A DNA stretch of 9,007 nt from contig DEJQ01000004.1 in NCBI GenBank assembly GCA_002353575.1, positions 1-9,007 on the forward strand, written 5' to 3'. The DNA is from Prevotellaceae bacterium UBA2744. GTDB lineage: Bacteria; Bacteroidota; Bacteroidia; Bacteroidales; Bacteroidaceae. The notes beneath the pieces were generated by a model. That model had not been told where the DNA came from, did not search any database, and saw only the letters and a list, made by a program, of their open reading frames with translations. Below, one piece after another: positions 1 to 5,648 of the stretch (position 1 is its first letter; every line of letters begins with the position of its first letter). Both the position numbers and the translations under genes were made by a program.

Positions 1-23
1 GTTTATACCCAGATGGTTATGTT
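1..23 (+). repeat. Left copy of 23-bp inverted repeat inside coding sequence
   Basis: The sequence starting GTTTATACCCAGATGG is identical to the reverse complement of 8985-9007. It encodes V-Y-T-Q-M-V-M followed by the first two bases of a Phe codon, in the same codon phase as the right copy. Identity stops abruptly inside the window (TTC AAT GTA here, TTT CAG ATG in the other gene) and may continue outside it. It is a candidate crossover site for inversion, or a short tract kept identical by gene conversion. Confidence 0.85.
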
Positions 24-1044
24 CAATGTAAAACCAGCTAACTCCAAAGCTGTGGTGATGATACGCAAAGATGTCAGCGGAAGCCAAAAAGAGATGTTTG
101 GTATTATAGACGAAACGGGTGGAGTTGCAAAAAATCTTGAATTTGGAACTTATACATATGAGGTCGTGGCAGAAAACTATCATCCTTCAGAAGGTCGTTT
201 TACATTAAATGATGAGGCACGGACACATTTGGAAGAGGTTTCCCTTCGCCTGAATGGGGCGAGTGTTACACTTTCTGTAAATTCTGATGCTGAGATATAT
301 GTAAACAATAGCCGAAAGGGAGTACGTTCTTGGACGGGGCTTCTTAAGGCTGGAACATATCAGGTGGAATGCCGCCAGCAGAACCATAAGTCATCTTCAC
401 AAACAATAACTGTGGCGGAGGGTAATAGTCAGAGTTTTTCTCTCATATCACCGATACCTATCGTAGGTACAGTCTCTGTTTCCTCCCGTCCTCTTGGTGC
501 CGATATAAAAATTGATGGTAAGGATTATGGCAAAACTCCAAGAAATATTACTGGCATCCTCATCGGCCAGCACACTTTAACGCTCAGCCGTCAGGGATAT
601 AAAGACGAGAGAGTCAATATTAATGTAAAAGATGCTCAGGCTAATAGCGTTAATGTTGAAATGAAGAAGAATGAGATAGTAAATGTACCTCAGCCTTCTC
701 ATGCAAATACAAAAGTATCTGAAAATGATAAGGTCTTTGAGATTGTAGAACAAAATCCGATGTTCCCTGGAGGTAACAGTGCCTTGATGGATTGGCTCAG
801 CAGTAACCTGAAATACCCTGCTACGGCAGAAGAAAATGGAATAATGGGACGTGTGCTCGTACAGTTTGTTGTAAACAAGGATGGTTCAATCGTAGAACCC
901 AAAGTGCTCCGCTCTGTCGATCCCGCACTCGACAAGGAGGCCATTCGTTTAGTGTCGTCAATGCCTAAGTGGATTCCGGGTAAGAATCGCGGTCAGGCTG
1001 TACGCGTAAGTTTTACATTGCCTATTACATTCCGTTTGCAATGA
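1..1044 (+). CDS. PEGA-repeat protein with TonB C-terminal domain (5' end outside window)
   Basis: The frame is open from base 1 (V-Y-T-Q-M-V-M-F), matching an internal stretch of the complete paralogue at 1152-2936 (L-Y-T-Q-M-V-M-F, around residue 144). The ATG at 13 is therefore an internal Met, and an N-terminal exported domain of about 140 residues probably lies upstream of the window. Counting from that Met: three PEGA-like beta modules at about 1-80, 81-148 and 149-220, the third canonical (SSRPLGADIKIDGKDYGKTP); a polar linker; then a TonB C-terminal domain at about 240-343, recognisable from FPGGNSALMDWLSSNLKYP, GRVLVQFVVNKDGSI and a terminal LPITFRLQ. TonB_C domains normally contact TonB-dependent outer-membrane receptors; PEGA modules are extracytoplasmic beta domains. 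It heads a rightward series, 107 bases before the next gene. The first 23 bases are an exact inverted copy of the window's end. Domain calls are firm; function is inferred. Confidence 0.88.
   Translation, partial: VYTQMVMFNVKPANSKAVVMIRKDVSGSQKEMFGIIDETGGVAKNLEFGTYTYEVVAENYHPSEGRFTLNDEARTHLEEVSLRLNGASVTLSVNSDAEIYVNNSRKGVRSWTGLLKAGTYQVECRQQNHKSSSQTITVAEGNSQSFSLISPIPIVGTVSVSSRPLGADIKIDGKDYGKTPRNITGILIGQHTLTLSRQGYKDERVNINVKDAQANSVNVEMKKNEIVNVPQPSHANTKVSENDKVFEIVEQNPMFPGGNSALMDWLSSNLKYPATAEENGIMGRVLVQFVVNKDGSIVEPKVLRSVDPALDKEAIRLVSSMPKWIPGKNRGQAVRVSFTLPITFRLQ
560..596 (+). repeat. 37-bp exact direct repeat (copy 1) in third PEGA module
   Basis: The 37 bases beginning TCATCGGCCAGCACACTT are identical to 2131-2167 in the neighbouring paralogue and code for I-G-Q-H-T-L-T-L-S-R-Q-G in the same phase. 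The two genes differ at many synonymous sites on either side, so the identity points to recent recombination or conversion between them. The equivalent part of the third paralogue (about 8410-8445, minus strand) encodes similar residues with different bases. Confidence 0.85.
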
Positions 1045-1100
1045 TAATGCGATTGGCGGTGTTGGTGCAGAGCCCGACACAAGCAAGTCGCAAAAAATAA
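1041..1100 (+). repeat. Hairpin-forming intergenic repeat, copy 1
   Basis: Bases 1049-1091 match 2990-3032 at 40 of 43 positions, with weaker similarity on both sides. They fold into a long hairpin: an outer stem 1049-1054 with 1086-1091, a middle GC pair step (1056-1057 with 1083-1084), an inner stem 1059-1065 with 1074-1080, and an 8-base loop at 1066-1073. Two of the three differences from the other copy turn C-G pairs into U-G pairs, so RNA pairing is kept; the third is in the loop. No T-run follows, so it is not a typical intrinsic terminator. The repeat starts right at the gene 1 stop codon (ATGA overlap) and contains a 19-codon ORF (1041-1100), which I regard as unlikely to be selected as a protein because four of the five codon differences from the other copy change the residue. 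Confidence 0.7.
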
Positions 1101-1151
1101 ATATAGGGTTACTTTTCTTCCCCAAATGCTTAAACAAGAAAACAAGACAAT

Positions 1152-2936
1152 ATGAAAATAGAAATCTACAGACTCATGATGCTACTTCTGCTTCTTGCAG
1201 GAGCACCGTGTATGGCGGCACAGGAGAAACTGAAATTCTCTGTGTCGGAATTCAGTAGCGATGCGTTCGACACCACAGCGAAGGATGAACGCTATAAGAG
1301 AATAGACGGCAGTGGCTCGCTCTATGCAATCATAAAGGTTACGAGCGACAATCCGGACGAGAATCTGGCGGAATACAATTTCAATTTCGGGAATATGAAC
1401 TGCATAGTGGAGAACCATGACGACCAGCTATGGCTCTATGTGCAGAAGAATGCCAAGATGGTGACTATAAGCCGCAGCGGTTATCACCCCGTGCGCAATT
1501 ACGACCTGCATACAACTGTCGAGGCTGGGCGAACCTACAGGATGGTGCTGAGTTCCCAGGGGCCGGTACTTTACACACAGATGGTTATGTTCAGTGTGAA
1601 ACCTACCGGTAGCGGTAATGCAGTGGTAATGATAAAAGGCTCTGCACATGATGCAACGGAAGAAATGTTGGGTACGACAGATGCATCGGGTGCAGTGGCA
1701 AAGAATCTTCCGTACGGAACATACACCTACAGGGTGGTGTCGGAAAACTACTATACGAGTGAAGGACGCTTTACCCTGAACGACCAGATGCAGACACACG
1801 TAGAGGAGGTGACGCTGCGTCCGCGCTTCTCCCTTATTACCCTTACTGTGGACTCCGATGCTGATATATACGTAAACAGGGAACTCAAAGGCCGCCGCAC
1901 GTGGACCGGTCCGCTGAATGCAGGAAACTATCAGGTGGAGTGTCGTCAGCAGAACCATACGGCAAGCCGCCAAAACATAACTGTTGAGGAAAACAAACCT
2001 GAGACATTCAATCTCGCAACTCCAACTCCTATTACCGGCACGCTTTCTGTACTCTCTACACCTCTGGGCGCAAGCATAAAGATAGACGGAAGGGACTATG
2101 GAACTTCTCCGCGACTGATACCTAACCTCGTCATCGGCCAGCACACTTTAACGCTCAGCCGTCAGGGCTACAACGACGAGCAGAGAACGGTGGATGTGAA
2201 GGAGGGGCAGACAACGGAGGTGAACCTGACTCTGAGCAATGTTCCGGTCATGAAGGATGAGCAGTCGTTCTCCGTAGGCAGTGTGACCTTCAAGATGAAA
2301 CTTGTAGAAGGCGGTACATTCCAGATGGGCTCTAATGATGGTGGCAGTGGCGAGAAGCCCGTTCACAGCGTCACTTTGTCCGACTACTACATTGGAGAGA
2401 CGGAGGTGACTCAGGCGATTTGGACTGCAGTGATGGGCAGCAATCCCTCAAGATGGAAGGGCGACAGGCTGCCGGTAGAGATAGTGAGCTGGAACGACTG
2501 TCATGAATTCATCACGAAACTCAACCAGCTTACGGGTAAAAGATTCCGCCTGCCTACCGAGGCGGAATGGGAATATGCAGCCCGGGGCGGTAAGAGGAGC
2601 AGAGGATATAAGTATAGCGGAAGCAATACGATAGATGAAGTGGCATGGTACATAGGTAACAGCGGCGGCAATACTCACGAAGTGGCTACAAAACAGGCAA
2701 ACGAGCTTGGCATATACGATATGAGCGGCAACGTACGGGAATGGTGTCAGGACTGGTACGGAAGCTACTCTTCATCCGCTCAGACTAATCCCACAGGTGC
2801 CTCTTCTGGCTCCTACCGCGTGGGTCGTGGTGGCGGCTGGGGCAGCGCAGCTGTCCATTCAGCGGTATCTGTCCGTGGCTATAACGCGCCGTCGGACCGG
2901 AACTGCCACATTGGCTTCCGTCTTGCTCTCCAGTAG
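1152..2936 (+). CDS. Exported PEGA-repeat protein with FGE-sulfatase (C-type-lectin-like) C-terminal domain
   Basis: Complete gene, 594 residues. A signal peptide (hydrophobic core of Leu residues 8-15, probable cleavage A23|Q24) supports the start at 1152. It is followed by an unrecognised N-terminal domain at about 24-143, three PEGA-like modules at about 144-223, 224-292 and 293-362 (the third with STPLGASIKIDGRDYGTSP), and an FGE-sulfatase domain at about 375-594 (EGGTFQMGSN, YYIGETEVTQAIW, FRLPTEAEWEYAARGG, YDMSGNVREWCQDWY, terminal GFRLALQ). The segment where formylglycine-generating enzymes carry their two reactive cysteines reads GGGWGSAAVHSAVSVRG, with no Cys, so sulfatase-activating catalysis is unlikely and a binding or display role is more plausible. 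The last 35 or so codons look like a retroelement-diversified region (see separate entry). The gene appears richer in G+C than its two paralogues. Membrane or surface location is inferred from the signal peptide; there is no lipobox. Confidence 0.92.
   Translation: MKIEIYRLMMLLLLLAGAPCMAAQEKLKFSVSEFSSDAFDTTAKDERYKRIDGSGSLYAIIKVTSDNPDENLAEYNFNFGNMNCIVENHDDQLWLYVQKNAKMVTISRSGYHPVRNYDLHTTVEAGRTYRMVLSSQGPVLYTQMVMFSVKPTGSGNAVVMIKGSAHDATEEMLGTTDASGAVAKNLPYGTYTYRVVSENYYTSEGRFTLNDQMQTHVEEVTLRPRFSLITLTVDSDADIYVNRELKGRRTWTGPLNAGNYQVECRQQNHTASRQNITVEENKPETFNLATPTPITGTLSVLSTPLGASIKIDGRDYGTSPRLIPNLVIGQHTLTLSRQGYNDEQRTVDVKEGQTTEVNLTLSNVPVMKDEQSFSVGSVTFKMKLVEGGTFQMGSNDGGSGEKPVHSVTLSDYYIGETEVTQAIWTAVMGSNPSRWKGDRLPVEIVSWNDCHEFITKLNQLTGKRFRLPTEAEWEYAARGGKRSRGYKYSGSNTIDEVAWYIGNSGGNTHEVATKQANELGIYDMSGNVREWCQDWYGSYSSSAQTNPTGASSGSYRVGRGGGWGSAAVHSAVSVRGYNAPSDRNCHIGFRLALQ
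1569..1592 (+). repeat. Diverged third copy of the 23-bp terminal repeat
   Basis: This tract sits at the homologous place in the complete PEGA-FGE gene and encodes L-Y-T-Q-M-V-M-F. It differs from the terminal repeats at three positions in its first eleven bases and is then identical through CAGATGGTTATGTT. It is in the same orientation as the left copy and inverted relative to the right copy. It could be simple coding homology, or a weaker recombination partner. Confidence 0.6.
2131..2167 (+). repeat. 37-bp exact direct repeat (copy 2) in third PEGA module
   Basis: Identical to 560-596 and in the same codon phase. Recombination between the two copies would delete about 1.57 kb and leave an in-frame chimera carrying the N-terminal and first PEGA modules of the left gene and the FGE domain of this gene. 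Confidence 0.85.
2808..2936 (+). other. Candidate diversity-generating-retroelement variable region at gene 3' end
   Basis: The C-terminal stretch SGSYRVGRGGGWGS through HIGFRLALQ has the layout of variable regions in FGE-type targets of diversity-generating retroelements, such as TvpA of Treponema denticola. Such regions lie at the very 3' end of a C-type-lectin-fold gene and derive from a template rich in AAC/AAT codons in which adenines are replaced. Here many codons fit N-N-C or N-N-T with scattered first and second bases (GGC, AGC, GTC, CAT, GGC, TAT, GAC, TGC, CAC), at positions that are commonly Asn in related proteins, between fixed codons such as CCG TCG and ATT GGC TTC CGT. No template repeat or reverse transcriptase lies in the window, so this rests on pattern alone. 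Confidence 0.4.
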
Positions 2937-2981
2937 TTCTTTCCCCAAAAAAGAAAGCACGAAGAGAAAGAAAAATAGAAA

Positions 2982-3038
2982 ATGAAACTGCGACTGGCGG
3001 TGTCGGTGCGGAGCCCGACACAAGCAAGTCGCAAAGAA
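2982..3038 (+). repeat. Hairpin-forming intergenic repeat, copy 2
   Basis: Bases 2990-3032 fold as copy 1 does: outer stem GCGACT with AGTCGC, inner stem GTGTCGG with CCGACAC, and loop TGCGGAGC. All inner and outer stem pairs are Watson-Crick in this copy. It lies 54 bases after the stop of the PEGA-FGE gene and 19 bases before the start of the next gene. The frame through it is open and joins the downstream coding sequence, creating a spurious earlier ATG at 2982. It could be an RNA processing or stability element between cistrons, the border of a duplicated gene cassette, or the structured element often found downstream of retroelement variable regions. Confidence 0.7.
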
Positions 3039-3050
3039 ATAGAGAATTTC

Positions 3051-4895
3051 ATGAAGAAAAGTGTAATTTTAGCAGCATTTCTATTAATTGTTAATGGAAT
3101 TATAGCGCAGAATTGGGATTATATTCGCACGTCGGGCGAATATTACTATGGAGTGGGGCATGGAGCTACTGAGGCAGAAGCATCGGAGATGGCGATGGCA
3201 GACCTCGTGAGTATGATAGCCACTAATGTGTCGAGCGAATTTATAGGTATAGAGGATGATACCAATACCAACGGGAATGTTGACCACAAGTCGAAGGTGC
3301 TGAATTGTGTGCGTACCTATTCGCAATCTACTTTGACCAATGTGGAGAAATGGGTAATCGGCAAGGAACCCGACGTGACGGTACGGCGATATATGAAGAG
3401 GTCGGAACTGGCACGGATATATGAGAGCCGAATCGCAAAAGCAAAGGATATGGTGTGGATTGCAAGCGAAGCCCTGCAGAAAGGGAAAATAGATATGGCA
3501 CTGCAATATTATTACTGGGCATATTCACTGATACGTTCCGTGCAGCGACCAAACGACGTGAAGGACGACAAAGGCAGAATACTGGTGAACTGGCTGCCCA
3601 TAAAGATTAATGAGATAATGAGCGATGTGAGGGTGGATTTTGAAAAGAGAGACGGTGACTTTGTAGATTTGTTGTTCACCTATAGTGGTCAGCCTATTTC
3701 GAGTCTGGAGTTTAACTATTCCGACGGGCGTACTATGTGTCAGGGAAGAGCTAAGGACGGCAGGGGGATGATGGAAATGGTGCCCGGGTATGAAACGGAT
3801 ACTTATCATATCAGTCTTGAATATGAATATAAAGGTCAGGCTCGCGGCGACAATGAAATGCAGAGTGTGCTTGATGTCATTTCGAGAAAGGTGTTCCCTA
3901 AATCGGAAATGGCAGTAAATGGCAGAGGTGGAAATGGAAAAGTCGCTGCGAAAAAGGATAGGGAGAAGCCTGCTGCAATCAGTGCTATTGCTGACAAGGC
4001 TGGTGTGAATCTAAAACCTGCCAAATCGCAGATCGTGGAAAGCAATGAAGAATATGCACAAGTGCTGAATACAGTAATCGAGGCCATACGGACAAGAAAC
4101 TACTCTAATGCCAACAGGTGCTTTACACTCGACGGACTGGATATGTATAATAAACTGATCTCATACGGTACGGGACGCATAACAGGTACTCCGAACATAT
4201 CGTTCTTCAAGGGTATGAACGGAACGGTGGTGGCACGTGGCTTACAGATGACTTTTTCGTTCCGTGCCGGCACGAAGAAGACTTATGTGGAAGATGTAGC
4301 CTTTACTTTCAATGCCGATAAGCGAATTGACAACGTTGCCTTCGGACTCGGACAGGTGGCGGAGAACGACATTCTGTGCAGATATGCTCCGGGGTGGAGC
4401 GATGAAACCCGCGAAATGCTCATGGAGTTTATGGAAAACTATAAGACAGCCTACTGCCTGAAGAGATTGGACTACATCCGTGACATCTTTGCCGATGACG
4501 CTGTGATAATAGTAGGCAACGTGGTGAAACGACAGAACTCGCAGCAGGGGGAACGGGATATAACCCTGCAAGGACAGAATTTGATTAAATATAACAGATA
4601 TACAAAAGACCAGTATCTGGAAAACCTGAAGCAGAGTTTCGCACGCAATGAGTTTATAAATATCCGTTTTACGAATAATGAGGTGCAGTGGCTCGAAAAA
4701 TACAAGGATAAGAAGATATTCGCAATACAGATTGGTCAGGAGTATAACTCGTCGCGATATGCAGACAAAGGCTATTTGTTTCTATTGGTTGATATAACAG
4801 ATCAGAATAATCCACAGATAAAAATCAGAACCTGGCAACCTAATGAAGTGTCGATGGAAAAACTATATAATGCAGGTGACTTTTACAGTGAGTAG
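3051..4895 (+). CDS. Exported LPP20-like protein with NTF2-like C-terminal region
   Basis: I chose the ATG at 3051 (614 residues). It places a clear signal peptide at the N-terminus (MKKSVILAAFLLIVNGIIA|Q), whereas the in-frame ATG at 2982 would bury it behind a translated copy of the hairpin repeat. Residues about 22-120 resemble the LPP20 family, with the typical YGVGHGATEAEASEMAMADL helix and SSEF strand. A helical stretch at about 125-165 (ASEALQKGKIDMALQYYYWA) looks like a single TPR-type hairpin, followed by beta-rich sequence. A charged, low-complexity linker lies at about 285-330 (RGGNGKVAAKKDREKPAA). The C-terminal part, about 450-610, has the look of an NTF2-like fold (ENYKTAYCLKRLDYIRDIFADDAVII). 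LPP20-family proteins are envelope proteins of largely unknown role. Proposed partner of the following LPP20-like gene, 66 bases downstream. No catalytic motif was seen. Confidence 0.85.
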   Translation: MKKSVILAAFLLIVNGIIAQNWDYIRTSGEYYYGVGHGATEAEASEMAMADLVSMIATNVSSEFIGIEDDTNTNGNVDHKSKVLNCVRTYSQSTLTNVEKWVIGKEPDVTVRRYMKRSELARIYESRIAKAKDMVWIASEALQKGKIDMALQYYYWAYSLIRSVQRPNDVKDDKGRILVNWLPIKINEIMSDVRVDFEKRDGDFVDLLFTYSGQPISSLEFNYSDGRTMCQGRAKDGRGMMEMVPGYETDTYHISLEYEYKGQARGDNEMQSVLDVISRKVFPKSEMAVNGRGGNGKVAAKKDREKPAAISAIADKAGVNLKPAKSQIVESNEEYAQVLNTVIEAIRTRNYSNANRCFTLDGLDMYNKLISYGTGRITGTPNISFFKGMNGTVVARGLQMTFSFRAGTKKTYVEDVAFTFNADKRIDNVAFGLGQVAENDILCRYAPGWSDETREMLMEFMENYKTAYCLKRLDYIRDIFADDAVIIVGNVVKRQNSQQGERDITLQGQNLIKYNRYTKDQYLENLKQSFARNEFINIRFTNNEVQWLEKYKDKKIFAIQIGQEYNSSRYADKGYLFLLVDITDQNNPQIKIRTWQPNEVSMEKLYNAGDFYSE

Positions 4896-4909
4896 ATATG
4901 TTTTATCTG

Positions 4910-4925
4910 CTATAATGCATTATAG
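4910..4925. repeat. 16-bp perfect palindrome in the intergenic gap
   Basis: CTATAATGCATTATAG is its own reverse complement and lies 14 bases after one stop codon and 36 bases before the next start. An adjacent GTTAA...TTAAC pair (4925-4942) follows. The palindrome also contains TATAAT. It could be a weak operator, a small RNA hairpin, or chance in a very AT-rich 66-base gap. I do not see a convincing Bacteroidota promoter (TAnnTTTG with an upstream TTTG) here. Confidence 0.35.
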
Positions 4926-4961
4926 TTAACCTTAATATTAACTTTTAAATCTTTTTGTATT

Positions 4962-5648
4962 ATGAAAAAAATTTTTTTGATGGTGGCAGTAGCCATGATG
5001 ACAGCAACAGTAAGTGCACAGTCTGCAATTGAATTGGCTAAACAACAGAAAGAATTGAATGATATCAACAGAAAGTTATTGAAAGAGAAACCGACCAAGG
5101 AGGCAAAGCGTCAGGCAAAAGAATTGAAGAAAGAAGGATGGACAGTGCCTGCAGGCGAGCGTACTATCGAACAGCAGTTAACAACCAGCCAGTTGTATGG
5201 CGAAGAACTGATGGCTGATGAAAATGGAGCCCCGACAAAGCGATTCATCCAGCAGACTGCTATTCAGACTGCAGGATCATTCAATGCCGGATATGCAGCT
5301 GCACGTTCCAGTGCACAGGTAGAACTTGCTGCACTACTTCAGACTGAAATCGTTTCTGCAATGCAGTCGAAGTTAGACAATGCTCAATCTTCAGCTATAT
5401 CAGCTACAACTGTTGACAAATTCAATCAACGTACAAAGGCAATCGTAGATCAGTCGTTAACCAATTCTATTCCATGTGTGAAAATCTATAGAAGACTGAC
5501 AAACGGAAACTTTGAGGTGCAGGTTCGTCTGGCGTTCGATAAGAAAGAGTTGGCAGCCCGACTGAAGAGAAACTTGCAGAAGGAGCTGGAAGAAGAGGGC
5601 GACGAGCTTAATGATATAGTTGACGATATTCTTAGCACTAAGTTCTAA
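4962..5648 (+). CDS. Small exported LPP20-like protein
   Basis: 228 residues with a signal peptide (MKKIFLMVAVAMMTATVSA|Q), which supports the start at 4962. A strongly charged helical segment at about 25-60 (Lys/Glu-rich, likely coiled coil) is followed by a region at about 95-195 with the LPP20-type pattern: an Ala-rich helix (YAAARSSAQVELAALLQTEI) and later strands (PCVKIYRRLTNGNFEVQVRL). It ends in an acidic tail (KELEEEGDELNDIVDDILS). Its stop codon overlaps the next start by one base (TAATG), so the two are very probably translationally coupled and made in a fixed ratio. Together with the preceding gene this gives two LPP20-like proteins side by side, perhaps subunits of one assembly. 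The leader before the start is U/A-rich with no Shine-Dalgarno, usual for this phylum. Molecular role unknown. Confidence 0.85.
   Translation: MKKIFLMVAVAMMTATVSAQSAIELAKQQKELNDINRKLLKEKPTKEAKRQAKELKKEGWTVPAGERTIEQQLTTSQLYGEELMADENGAPTKRFIQQTAIQTAGSFNAGYAAARSSAQVELAALLQTEIVSAMQSKLDNAQSSAISATTVDKFNQRTKAIVDQSLTNSIPCVKIYRRLTNGNFEVQVRLAFDKKELAARLKRNLQKELEEEGDELNDIVDDILSTKF

Noticed and set aside
1092..1151. Promoter for gene 2, and a 7-bp stem (TTTTCTT with AAGAAAA) in its leader
   Set aside because: TACTTTTC at 1110 only partly fits the Bacteroidota -7 box and has no upstream TTTG box at the right distance; the stem is A/T-only with a 16-base loop and may be chance.
1152..1211. Lipoprotein signal in gene 2 (Cys20)
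   Set aside because: The residues before the Cys (G-A-P) do not make a lipobox; cleavage after A23, before Gln, fits better.
1428..2144. Long minus-strand open frame (238 codons) opposite gene 2
   Set aside because: It lies wholly antisense to the well-supported PEGA-FGE gene, is rich in Cys, His and Arg without domain pattern, and has no signal or family likeness; it is a shadow of the coding strand.
2982..3050. Upstream in-frame ATG extending gene 3 to 637 residues
   Set aside because: The extension is a translated copy of the hairpin repeat and would put the signal peptide 24 residues inside the protein. The ATG at 3051 gives a normal signal peptide start.
4896..4961. Internal promoter before gene 4 (TATAAT and TATGTTTT)
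   Set aside because: Neither motif fits the phylum's TAnnTTTG box fully and no matching -33 box is present, so only the palindrome is reported.
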